In this document: positions 16,496-24,481 of the stretch, piece after piece
Layout of the letters: each line of letters opens with the position of its first letter
Position numbering within the stretch: the first letter of the stretch is position 1
Assembly: GCA_913061095.1 (NCBI GenBank)
Contig: CAJXVM010000021.1
Location: forward strand, 1 to 64,000
Direction: 5' to 3'
DNA length: 64,000 nt
Source: an uncultured Ignavibacteria bacterium
GTDB lineage: Bacteria > Bacteroidota > Ignavibacteria > SZUA-365
Translations under genes and position numbers: made by a program
Notes under the pieces: generated by a model
Told to the model about the DNA's origin: nothing
What the model saw: only the letters and a program-made list of their open reading frames with translations
Databases searched by the model: none

Positions 16496-18535
16496 TTACC
16501 GTACCACGATGCGGCTGCGCTGCGGCGGACCGTCCGCGCCGCGCGCTTCCAGCATGTACTGACCGGCAGCCAACTCCGGCAGCGGAAGCGTCAGTACACT
16601 GCCGCCTGCCGGCAGGGAGCGCGTCATCGGTGTGCCCACCACACGCCCGAGCATGTCATGGAGACGCAGCGTGACGGTCTGTTCTGACGGGCTCTCCCAC
16701 CGCATCGAAACGGAGCGGGCGCCGGCGGCCAGCGGCCGGGGAAACACCGTCATGCGCCGTGCCGCGGAGCTCCTTCCCAACTCCACCGACACCGCCGGGA
16801 AGCGCGACACGGATCCGTCCGTGCCGACTTCCTCGAGACGATACCACAGCGTGCCGGTCGCCGGCATGCCCGCGGAAAATCTGTCCGTGAATTCGTACCA
16901 TGCCACTTCATTCGTCGTCCCCCGCGCCGCCACCGTACCGATCTGCCGGTACGCACCATCACGCGCATCCGACCGAAGCACACGGAACAGCAGCGACTGC
17001 TGCTCGCTCTCCACGCGCCAGCGCAGCTGCACGCCCGACTCCACCCTCCGCGCATTGAATGCGCTGAGTTCCACGGGCACGACAATGGAATGGCGTCCGC
17101 GGTACCCGGCGATCCCGTTATCCGACATCAGCACGAAATGATTGATATGGAGAATGGTGACACCGGGAGTTGGCGTGGCCTGCTCAATGCGCATATCGAT
17201 ATCCGCGACAAAATTGTTCGGTTCGATCGTTTCGTGATTGTTGGATCCCAGCTGTGGAGTGGCGCCCCAGACGCGAAGCCCATTGACCACATCGACGATC
17301 CGTGAGGTTGTGTTGTTGTTCGGCTGCACCGGAGGGGGTATCAGCGTCGGAACTCCATCAGCCATGCTGAGGAATTTCCTGCCGGGGATCCAGGGGGCCA
17401 GGTCGAACCCGCACAGTGCTCCCGCAGGACCGGTCAGTATCGTCGACAGCGACTGCGTCCCCGTCACCATCACCGTGTGGGTCTGCGGAAGCGGCTGCGT
17501 GCCGGACTGAAACTCATCGATGCGCGTGACCAGTCCGCCGTTCCTGTTGACCCAGAGATTGCAGTGCAGGTCGCCCTGCGTCAGCGTCGGTCGTTCCGGC
17601 GCGATGCCGTGGGCCGCCATCCCTGCATTGGGGAGCTGAATGGTGACTCCGAGACGGAACGAGAGCTTTCCCGCGCCCATCACGTCGCGGTCGGGCCGCG
17701 TCGCATGGGGACGCGTGTCTTCGACGAGCACACAGACCTCGGAGTTGTATCCCCCGCCGGCATTCCACTGGCCGCCGGAAACGTAGATGCGTACACTGTC
17801 GCGCTGCACCGGCTGTCCGCCGCCGGGCGGCGTGTACCATCCGCGCTTGCCGGTCACGGCAAACGCATCACCCCAGCGCACCGTGCTCATCTCGCTCGAT
17901 TGCGGATCGCCGATCATTGCGGCGTTCGTATCGAGCGTCGCGTAAATCAGCTCCGGTGTGGATGTCGGCGTGTCCCATCGCCAGACGCGAAACGGTCCCT
18001 GGTCGAGATAATCACGGTCGCACGGGCCACCCGGGGTGCTCTGTCTGCAGGAGCCCCACAGCGGATTGACGAGATTGCAGGCGTAGATCCGTCCTTCCTC
18101 GTCGACATCGATCTTGTAGAGCACGAACTTGTTCTGCGCGAAGCCGAGCATGGCGCCCGGCGGCGTATTCATCGTATCGAGCGGCACCGGGAGTTCCCCG
18201 CCGAGTCCCATGCGCGACGGGTGCGCCGACCGTCCGAGATCATTGCGCAGCCCTCCCGAATTCGCATCCAGAACAAAAATGCGCGGTTCGCTCCACATTA
18301 CCGTGCCCGACGCGACCTGATGCGGAGACACGACATACACAACGTCACGCATCTCATCATATGCGAGCCCGGTGAATGCAAGCGTCCCGTTCATCCATGC
18401 CATGGGGAAGGACTGCTGACCCGGCGGACGGGCATGCCGCCACAGCTCCTCCCAGTCGATATTTCCCTGGGCCTGCAGCGGATGGACGAAAAGCGAGATC
18501 AGAAACGTCAGGAATATCAGGCGAACGGGTTTCAT
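16496..18535 (-). CDS. Secreted protein of unknown function, paralogue A (679 aa), T9SS tail
   Basis: Starts at the ATG at 18535, where GGAGG lies 5 bases upstream and a signal peptide ending LQAQ follows; a longer open frame upstream has no such features. The mature protein begins GNIDWEELWR and shares with the divergent neighbour at 18902 the blocks FTGLAYD, RDVVYVV, DVGRSAH, GLGGELPVP and YKIDVDEEGRI, and WGATPQLG. Both are exactly 679 residues. The middle looks like a beta-propeller-type repeat domain. The end (PLAAGA, LHDMLGRVVG, GQYMLEARG, RSRIVVR) is a T9SS-type sorting domain whose PNP motif has drifted to FPRPL. Function unknown; probably surface-exposed or released. Confidence 0.85.
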   Translation of the reverse strand: MKPVRLIFLTFLISLFVHPLQAQGNIDWEELWRHARPPGQQSFPMAWMNGTLAFTGLAYDEMRDVVYVVSPHQVASGTVMWSEPRIFVLDANSGGLRNDLGRSAHPSRMGLGGELPVPLDTMNTPPGAMLGFAQNKFVLYKIDVDEEGRIYACNLVNPLWGSCRQSTPGGPCDRDYLDQGPFRVWRWDTPTSTPELIYATLDTNAAMIGDPQSSEMSTVRWGDAFAVTGKRGWYTPPGGGQPVQRDSVRIYVSGGQWNAGGGYNSEVCVLVEDTRPHATRPDRDVMGAGKLSFRLGVTIQLPNAGMAAHGIAPERPTLTQGDLHCNLWVNRNGGLVTRIDEFQSGTQPLPQTHTVMVTGTQSLSTILTGPAGALCGFDLAPWIPGRKFLSMADGVPTLIPPPVQPNNNTTSRIVDVVNGLRVWGATPQLGSNNHETIEPNNFVADIDMRIEQATPTPGVTILHINHFVLMSDNGIAGYRGRHSIVVPVELSAFNARRVESGVQLRWRVESEQQSLLFRVLRSDARDGAYRQIGTVAARGTTNEVAWYEFTDRFSAGMPATGTLWYRLEEVGTDGSVSRFPAVSVELGRSSAARRMTVFPRPLAAGARSVSMRWESPSEQTVTLRLHDMLGRVVGTPMTRSLPAGGSVLTLPLPELAAGQYMLEARGADGPPQRSRIVVR

Positions 18536-18901
18536 GGCGACCTCCGGGATATGGGCGATGTCCTGCGGCGGAGAACCGCGGGACGTGGAACATACGGGTG
18601 CGTTCAGAGCTGCCGTGCCTTCAGGCTTCGGGGCACGCACAATCAAGGACACGGATCTCCCCTCTTCTGTGACAGCACACAGCCAAAATCCTGTAACATT
18701 CGTCATACTGGCGTGTCTTTTGACATAGCGGCCGACATGACCTGACGATACAGTACAGCTCCACTGTTTTTCCAGTGGTTTTCACCTTGACTGATCTTGA
18801 CGATTTCGGTATGTTTTATAAACCGGCCAAAACCGTAAATCATTGTATTTCGGTCTGATAACAGAATCTTCATCACATATCATCATCACACGGAGTAGTC
18901 A
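18536..18901. other. Divergent intergenic region between the two 679-aa paralogues
   Basis: 366 bases without a supported gene. It holds the ribosome site of the minus gene (GGAGG near 18541), a hairpin with arms CCACTG (18761-18766) and CAGTGG (18773-18778), and the plus promoter at 18787-18817. Short open frames here lack ribosome sites and look like chance. Confidence 0.7.
18787..18817 (+). promoter_or_regulatory. Promoter of secreted paralogue B
   Basis: TTG, 20 bases, TATGTTTT: nearly the full Bacteroidota consensus. A 6-base hairpin lies directly upstream. The leader is about 75 bases, AT-rich, with CGGAG-type ribosome site (ACGGAGTAGTCA) before the ATG. Confidence 0.7.
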
Positions 18902-20941
18902 ATGAGGAAATTTCTACTGACGACAGGCTTCATGCTCGCTCTGTTGTTCGCAGCGCTGCCGAAGGATGCGCAGGCGCAGGGGAACATCGACTGGGAGGAG
19001 CTGTGGCGCAACGTCCCACCCCCGATCTCACAGACAAATCACTGGCTGTACTGGATGGTGCCATCCAGGTCCTTCACCGGCCTCGCGTACGACAAGTGGA
19101 GAGACGTGGTATACATCATCAATCCGCACACGACGGTGGTCGGCGGCGTCTCTTTTTATCAGGATCCCCGCATCTGGGCCTGGAAGGCAATGACCGGCCA
19201 GCTGGCGACCGATGTCGGCCGCTCCGCTCACTCGAACAGGAGCGGGCTCGGTGGTGAGCTTCCCGTTCCGATCGACTCCGTGGCATGGGGGCCGGGCGGC
19301 ATTCAGTATTACCGTGGGTATTCACAGAACACCTACAGTCTATACAAGATCGACCTCGACGACGAGGGGCGTATCTTCGCCGGCAACCTCGTTGTTCCGA
19401 TCTGGGGTATCTGCATCCGCCTGCCGAACGGACAGTGCGACCCGGTGTATCTCGCTCAGAGCGCGTTCCGCGTCTGGCGCTGGGACACCCCCACCGCCAC
19501 GCCGAGGCTCGCGTATGCGACGCTCAACCTGGCAGGAACCGCGATCGGTGCTTTCGGCGACAGCGAGATGAGCTACACGCGCTGGGGTGACGCATTCGAC
19601 GTCATAGGCAAGCGTGCGATGTTCTATCCCCCCGACGATGATCCCTACATGGTCGACTCGGTGCGCATCTATGTATCCGGCGGTTCGTGGCCGACACAGC
19701 CGACCTGGAACGACGAAGTGAACGTCATCATGCAGGACCGCCGTCCCGAGAACCAGCGTCCGGCTTCCGATGCGGGCAGCTATAAGCTCGATTACCGCCT
19801 CGCCGTGCGCCTGGTGAACTCGAACTCGGGTCTCGCATCACACGGCGTCGCCGGTACGGCGAACACGCTCGTTCATGACGTGTGGATGGATTCGAATCCG
19901 CGTCTTACCACTGCGGCCACACACGTGCAGGATGCGACCGATCCCTGGCCGCAGACCTACAACCAGAACGCGACCGGTAACCGCTCGCTGTCAACATCGC
20001 TGACCGGTGCCTCAGGACAGGTCCGCTTTTTCGAGCTGCCTGAATACGGGAAGAAGTATCTCGTCGTCGCAGACGGAATGAATACCGGCGGACTGGATCC
20101 GACGATCCCGAACAAGAACACCACGGCACGTATTATCGACGTGACCACGCCCGGCGGCGACAAGAACGTCTGGGGTGCCACACCGCAGCTCGGCAACAAG
20201 CCGCTGAACAACAACTCCGGCGAGAACAACTACATCGCCGACGTGGATTACAAACTGCAGTATTACTCCCCGCAGGAGGATCCGCTGGCACCGGGCCTGC
20301 ACGTGATTCTGTTCGTGCTCATGTCGAACAACGGTATCGCGGCGTATCGTTCGCGCAACGCGATCCCCGTCGAACTGACCACGCTCAACGCCACGATCAA
20401 CGGCGAGAACGTGGACCTGACGTGGAGTGTGACCTCCGAGACCAACAACTACGGTTTCGAGATCGAGCGCAGTTTCGACGGCGGTTCGAACTGGGAGAAT
20501 GTCGGTTTCGTGCAGGGACGCGGAACAACGACCTCACCCAAGGACTACGCCTACAGCGATCCGATCACCGTGACCCACCGGAATGTCGGCAACGTGAAGT
20601 ATCGTCTGCGCCAGGTGGATAACGACGGCAGCTATTCGTACTCCCCGATCGTCGATGCGTACTTCGATGCGACACCGACGACGATCACGCTGTACCAGAA
20701 CTATCCGAACCCCTTCAACCCGACCACGACTCTCAGCTACCAGCTGACCGAGCCGGGCCATGCGACGCTGAAAGTGTACAACACGCTCGGCGAATACATC
20801 ACAACGCTCGTGGATGAGTATCGCGAGGCCGGTGTGCATCAGCTGACCATGGACGCCAAGGACCTTCCGTCCGGCAATTACATCTACCAGCTGAACGTGA
20901 ACGGTCAGGTGCAGCAGAAGAAGATGACGGTCATGAAATAA
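18902..20941 (+). CDS. Secreted protein of unknown function, paralogue B (679 aa), T9SS tail
   Basis: Signal peptide (about 1-25, DAQAQ), then the same GNIDWEELWR opening and motif order as paralogue A at 16496. The central 400 residues hold FTGLAYDKWRDVVYIINP, DVGRSAH, GLGGELPVP and WGATPQLG blocks. From about residue 490 an Ig/fibronectin-like module (IPVELTTLNA, YGFEIERSFDGG, YRLRQVDNDG) leads to a textbook type A sorting domain: YPNPFNPTT, LKVYNTLGE, SGNYIYQLNVNG, KKMTVMK. It is therefore a strong T9SS cargo candidate. It has its own promoter and a strong terminator, so it is expressed alone. Function unknown. Confidence 0.9.
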   Translation: MRKFLLTTGFMLALLFAALPKDAQAQGNIDWEELWRNVPPPISQTNHWLYWMVPSRSFTGLAYDKWRDVVYIINPHTTVVGGVSFYQDPRIWAWKAMTGQLATDVGRSAHSNRSGLGGELPVPIDSVAWGPGGIQYYRGYSQNTYSLYKIDLDDEGRIFAGNLVVPIWGICIRLPNGQCDPVYLAQSAFRVWRWDTPTATPRLAYATLNLAGTAIGAFGDSEMSYTRWGDAFDVIGKRAMFYPPDDDPYMVDSVRIYVSGGSWPTQPTWNDEVNVIMQDRRPENQRPASDAGSYKLDYRLAVRLVNSNSGLASHGVAGTANTLVHDVWMDSNPRLTTAATHVQDATDPWPQTYNQNATGNRSLSTSLTGASGQVRFFELPEYGKKYLVVADGMNTGGLDPTIPNKNTTARIIDVTTPGGDKNVWGATPQLGNKPLNNNSGENNYIADVDYKLQYYSPQEDPLAPGLHVILFVLMSNNGIAAYRSRNAIPVELTTLNATINGENVDLTWSVTSETNNYGFEIERSFDGGSNWENVGFVQGRGTTTSPKDYAYSDPITVTHRNVGNVKYRLRQVDNDGSYSYSPIVDAYFDATPTTITLYQNYPNPFNPTTTLSYQLTEPGHATLKVYNTLGEYITTLVDEYREAGVHQLTMDAKDLPSGNYIYQLNVNGQVQQKKMTVMK

Positions 20942-20966
20942 ACCGTCGGCTTCAGATGAATTGAAC

Positions 20967-21001
20967 AATCCCGCGGTCTGCAACGGCCGCGGGATTTTTT
21001 T
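20967..21001 (+). terminator. Rho-independent terminator after paralogue B
   Basis: Perfect 10-base stem AATCCCGCGG / CCGCGGGATT with a 10-base loop, then a run of seven T. 26 bases after the stop codon. Confidence 0.95.
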
Positions 21002-21010
21002 AATATGAAG

Positions 21011-21071
21011 AATGGAAAAATGGAATGATGACAAGACCACGTTGATACAGGGATCTTGTCATTTTTCCATT
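21011..21071. repeat. AATGGAAAAATG-type inverted repeat
   Basis: Arms AATGGAAAAATG + ACAAGA (with 8 extra bases between) and TCTTGTCATTTTTCCATT fold into a long hairpin. A related motif, ATGGAAAAATGGGAAAATGG, lies at 25790. Probably a member of a dispersed intergenic repeat. Confidence 0.55.
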
Positions 21072-21110
21072 TTGACATTTTCATATCTTACCGTAGCACC
21101 TGTCTGACTA

Positions 21111-22085
21111 ATGTCTGAGACCACCATGCCCCCAAAAATCTTCGTCACCCGTTCCATCCCCGAAACCGGACTCGATCTGCTTCATGAACGTCTGGATGTC
21201 GCCGTCTACGAGACCGACCGTCAGATCAGCAAACCGGAACTCATCGACCGTGTGCAGGGCATGGACGGACTGCTGTGCCTGCTTTCCGATCCCATCGATG
21301 CCGAGGTGATCGCGGCGGGATCACAGCTGCGATGCATCTCCACCTACGCCGTGGGCTACAACAACATCGATCTCGACGCAGCAACATCCCGCGGCATCGC
21401 GATCACGAACACGCCGGGCGTGCTCACCGAGGCCACTGCCGATATTGCATTTGCACTGATGATCAGTGCCGCGCGGCGTATCGTGGAAAGCGACGCATGG
21501 CTGCGTCGCGGCAATTTCGAAGGCTGGGCGCCGAAGCTGTTTCTCGGACACGACCTCACGGGAAAAACGCTCGGCATCATCGGTGCGGGACGCATCGGAC
21601 AGGCGCTTGCGCGCAAGGCGGCGGCCGCATTCAACATGCGTGTCCTGTACCACAATCGCTCGCGCGATAATACCTTCGAGGCAGAGCAGAACGCTGTCTA
21701 CACCGACCTCGACACTCTGCTGCGCGACGCGGATGTTGTGTCCCTGCACGTCCCTCTCAGTCAGGAAACGCATCACATGATCGATGCGCGCGCGTTCGAA
21801 ACCATGCGGCCGCATGCCATCCTCATCAATACCGCGCGCGGTCCCGTCGTGGATGAACGTGCCATGATCGACGCGCTGCGAACGAATCGCATATTCGCAG
21901 CCGGACTGGATGTATATGAAGAGGAACCCGCCGTACCCGATGAATTGATCGCTCTTCCCAACGCCATCCTGCTTCCCCACATCGGAAGCGCATCGATCGA
22001 GACGCGCAACAAGATGGCCGAGATGGCCGCACGCAATCTCATCGACGTACTCGAGGGTCGCGAGCCCCCTCATCGCGTGATCTGA
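21111..22085 (+). CDS. D-2-hydroxyacid dehydrogenase (glyoxylate/hydroxypyruvate reductase type)
   Basis: 324 residues (319 if it starts at the ATG at 21126). Typical D-2-hydroxyacid dehydrogenase: NAD(P)-binding GIIGAGRIGQALARKA, then the Arg of INTARGPVVDE, the Glu of DVYEEEP and the His of LLPHIGSAS that form the catalytic triad. Members reduce glyoxylate or hydroxypyruvate to glycolate or glycerate. It is near serA, a paralogue of the same fold, which may reflect a link to serine/glycerate metabolism, but it has its own unit and no ACT domain. Exact substrate not certain. Confidence 0.88.
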   Translation: MSETTMPPKIFVTRSIPETGLDLLHERLDVAVYETDRQISKPELIDRVQGMDGLLCLLSDPIDAEVIAAGSQLRCISTYAVGYNNIDLDAATSRGIAITNTPGVLTEATADIAFALMISAARRIVESDAWLRRGNFEGWAPKLFLGHDLTGKTLGIIGAGRIGQALARKAAAAFNMRVLYHNRSRDNTFEAEQNAVYTDLDTLLRDADVVSLHVPLSQETHHMIDARAFETMRPHAILINTARGPVVDERAMIDALRTNRIFAAGLDVYEEEPAVPDELIALPNAILLPHIGSASIETRNKMAEMAARNLIDVLEGREPPHRVI

Positions 22086-22103
22086 ATCATCCCCTCGGCA
22101 GTC

Positions 22104-22128
22104 AGCGCCGAGCCGTCGGCTCGGCGCT
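22104..22128. other. Perfect hairpin between convergent genes
   Basis: 11-base arms AGCGCCGAGCC and GGCTCGGCGCT with a 3-base loop, no T-run. Sits between the convergent dehydrogenase and serC genes and could serve both as 3' end hairpin. Confidence 0.7.
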
Positions 22129-22154
22129 ACCCCTGCTCGTGCTCGTGTTCCTGC

Positions 22155-23240
22155 CTACTTGTTGGCCGCGTGGAAGTCTTCCATGAATTTGGCGAGAGCT
22201 TCGACGCTTTCGACGGGACAGGCGTTGTAGATCGATGCCCGGCAGCCGCCGACGGAGCGATGGCCCTTGAGTCCGTGCATGTTCTGCGCTTTGGCATCCG
22301 CGACGAATTTCGCTTCCAGTTCTTCGCTCGGCAGTCGAAACGTGACATTCATCAGCGAACGGTCTTCCTTGTCCGCCACGGCGCCCTTGTAGAAATCCCC
22401 GTGTCCGTCAATGACGTCATACAGCAGGGCAGCCTTCTTTTCGTTGCGCTCCTGGATCGCGCCGAGACCGCCTTCCTCCCTGATCCACTGCAGCGTCTGT
22501 CCCAGCACGAAGATCGGGTACACCGGCGGCGTGTTGAACATGGAGTCCTTCTTCACATGCGTCGCATACTTGAGCATGGTCGGAATATCCTTCTTCGCCT
22601 TCTCCTCGACCCAGGCGCGCTTGATCACGACGAGTGTCACGCCGGCCGGACCCAGATTTTTCTGCGCACCCGCGTAGATCAGGCTGAAGCGCGAGTAATC
22701 CATTTCCCGGCTGAGCATGTCTGATGACATGTCGCACACCAGAGGCACGTCGCCCGTGTCGGGAATGCTCTTGAATTCCGTTCCGAAAATGGTGTTGTTC
22801 GACGTGTAATGCGCGTAATCCGCATCCGTTGAAAAGGGAAGGGTTTTCGGGATGTAATTGAAATTCTGATCTTCCGAGGATGCGACCACGTTGCAGCCGC
22901 CCAGCAGCTGTGCTTCCTTGATCGCCTTTTGCGACCACGCGCCCGTGTTGACATAATCGGCGGAGTTGTGGAGGAAATTCATCGCCACCATGGCGAACTG
23001 GGTGCTCGCGCCGCCACCGAGGAACAGCACCGCGTAGTCATCTGCGGAAAGGCCCATGATACCCAGCGTGTCGGCCTGTGCCTGCTGCACAACGGCGTCG
23101 AATTCCTTGGAGCGATGGCTGATCTCCATGATCGACATGCCGAGACCGGCAAAGTCGTACGCCGCATCACGCGCGGCTTCAATCACCGGCACGGGAAGAA
23201 CAGCCGGTCCTGCGAAGAAATTGTGTGCTCGCGTCGCCAT
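22155..23240 (-). CDS. serC: Phosphoserine aminotransferase
   Basis: 361 residues from the ATG at 23240 (GGAG 7 bases upstream, start MATRAHNFFAGPAVLP). FAGPA and the PLP-lysine region YAGAQKNLGPAG are as in SerC; GHRSVGGCRASIYNA near the end is also diagnostic. The enzyme makes 3-phosphoserine from 3-phosphohydroxypyruvate and glutamate, the second step of serine synthesis. serA, for the first step, starts 308 bases away on the other strand. No serB lies in the window. Confidence 0.97.
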   Translation of the reverse strand: MATRAHNFFAGPAVLPVPVIEAARDAAYDFAGLGMSIMEISHRSKEFDAVVQQAQADTLGIMGLSADDYAVLFLGGGASTQFAMVAMNFLHNSADYVNTGAWSQKAIKEAQLLGGCNVVASSEDQNFNYIPKTLPFSTDADYAHYTSNNTIFGTEFKSIPDTGDVPLVCDMSSDMLSREMDYSRFSLIYAGAQKNLGPAGVTLVVIKRAWVEEKAKKDIPTMLKYATHVKKDSMFNTPPVYPIFVLGQTLQWIREEGGLGAIQERNEKKAALLYDVIDGHGDFYKGAVADKEDRSLMNVTFRLPSEELEAKFVADAKAQNMHGLKGHRSVGGCRASIYNACPVESVEALAKFMEDFHAANK

Positions 23241-23279
23241 GAAAAACTCCTGCTGAAATGTGCGTAGAGACGTTGTTGA

Positions 23280-23310
23280 GGCCGTATATAACGGCCTGAA
23301 AACAAACATA
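23280..23310 (-). promoter_or_regulatory. serC promoter box and overlapping palindrome
   Basis: Minus-strand TATGTTTG (23310-23303) is a perfect TAnnTTTG box. Just downstream, at the expected transcription start, lies the palindrome GGCCGT-ATATA-ACGGCC (23280-23296), well placed for a repressor site. The upstream box is ATG instead of TTG, 20 bases away. Confidence 0.55.
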
Positions 23311-23401
23311 CGCATATTTCCCGACTTCGCCATATGGTACTCCGGGATTGGCGTGAATGGCCCGAAACGGCAGGATTTACGGCGGTTTTCGGCCGCGACG
23401 G

Positions 23402-23432
23402 TTGTACCGGCTTCCCCTTTTCGCTAATTTTG
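23402..23432 (+). promoter_or_regulatory. serA promoter
   Basis: TTG, exactly 20 bases, TAATTTTG: a perfect match to the Bacteroidota consensus. Leader of about 110 bases to the serA ATG. Confidence 0.75.
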
Positions 23433-23452
23433 AAGGACAGTCGGGAAATGGA

Positions 23453-23470
23453 CCCGAAACGGCGTTTCAC
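23453..23470. promoter_or_regulatory. Repeated CCCGAAACGGC element in the serC-serA region
   Basis: CCCGAAACGGC occurs at 23361-23371 and 23453-23463, one on each side of the serA promoter. The second copy extends to the palindrome GAAAC-GGC-GTTTC, also found upstream of trpS. Candidate operator; no regulator known. Confidence 0.35.
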
Positions 23471-23548
23471 CGCCTGATGAGGCGCCTGTGAGTCCCTTCA
23501 TCCCCCTCAGGTTGACTACCTCATATTCACAGATGAACGGAGTTCGTT

Positions 23549-24457
23549 ATGAAGATTCTGATCACTGACGGAATTTCCGAAGCCGGCGCCCGAATGCTCC
23601 AGGATGCCGGACACGAAGTTGTACAGCAAAAACTCTCACCGGAAGAACTCCTCCAGCAGATCGGGGAGTACGACGCGATTATCGTCCGCTCCGCGACGAA
23701 AGTGCGGCAGGACGTGATCGACGCGGGCGGCAAGCTGAAAGTCATCGGACGCGGCGGAGTCGGACTCGACAACATCGACGTCGCATATGCCGAATCGAAG
23801 GGCATCGCTGTGCTCAACACACCGGGCGCCTCGTCCATTTCCGTCGCGGAACTCGCCGTCGCGCACATGTTCGCCGCCAGCCGCTTCCTCCATATCAGCA
23901 ACGTGGAAATGCGCAAGGGCGAGTGGCCGAAGAAAGCATACAGCAAGGGCGTCGAACTTACCGGGAAAACACTCGGTCTCTTCGGGCTGGGCAACATCGG
24001 CAGAGAAACCGCGAAACGCGCGCTCGGACTTGGCATGAAAGTTATCGCCTTCGACCCGATCGTCAAGGAAACCGATCTGAATGTGACCCTCATGAGCAAG
24101 GACGACGTGCTCGCGCAGGCTGACTACCTCAGTCTCCACATCCCGTTCATCAAGGAGCAGGGGCCAACGATCCGTGCCGAGGAATTTGCGAAAATGAAAG
24201 ACGGTGTGATTCTGGTCAACTGCGCGCGCGGCGGCGTGGTCGTGGAGAAGGATCTTCTCGACGCCCTTAACAGCGGCAAGGTGCGTTCCGCAGGCATCGA
24301 CGTCTACGAAAACGAGCCGGTCACGGAGGCGCAGGCCGGTCTGATTAACCATCCCAACGTCTCCGTCACGCCGCATATCGGTGCTTCCACCGTGGAAGGC
24401 CAGGGCCGTGTCGGACTGGAAATCGCCGAACGCGTCATCGAAGCACTGAAATCATAA
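23549..24457 (+). CDS. serA: D-3-phosphoglycerate dehydrogenase, short form
   Basis: 302 residues, without the ACT or intervening domains that give feedback control in longer SerA proteins. NAD site LGLFGLGNIGRETAKRALGLG; catalytic Arg in VNCARGGVVVE, Glu in DVYENEP and His in PHIGAST. It oxidises 3-phosphoglycerate to 3-phosphohydroxypyruvate, the entry to serine synthesis. Lying next to divergent serC supports the call over other members of the dehydrogenase family. The DUF1015 gene follows 24 bases downstream, probably in one transcript. Confidence 0.94.
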   Translation: MKILITDGISEAGARMLQDAGHEVVQQKLSPEELLQQIGEYDAIIVRSATKVRQDVIDAGGKLKVIGRGGVGLDNIDVAYAESKGIAVLNTPGASSISVAELAVAHMFAASRFLHISNVEMRKGEWPKKAYSKGVELTGKTLGLFGLGNIGRETAKRALGLGMKVIAFDPIVKETDLNVTLMSKDDVLAQADYLSLHIPFIKEQGPTIRAEEFAKMKDGVILVNCARGGVVVEKDLLDALNSGKVRSAGIDVYENEPVTEAQAGLINHPNVSVTPHIGASTVEGQGRVGLEIAERVIEALKS

Positions 24458-24481
24458 CGCAAACGAGGAAACACAGTATCC

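Noticed and set aside
22104-22128. Rho-independent terminator
   Set aside because: The stem is strong, but there is no T-run on either side, so it is listed only as a hairpin.
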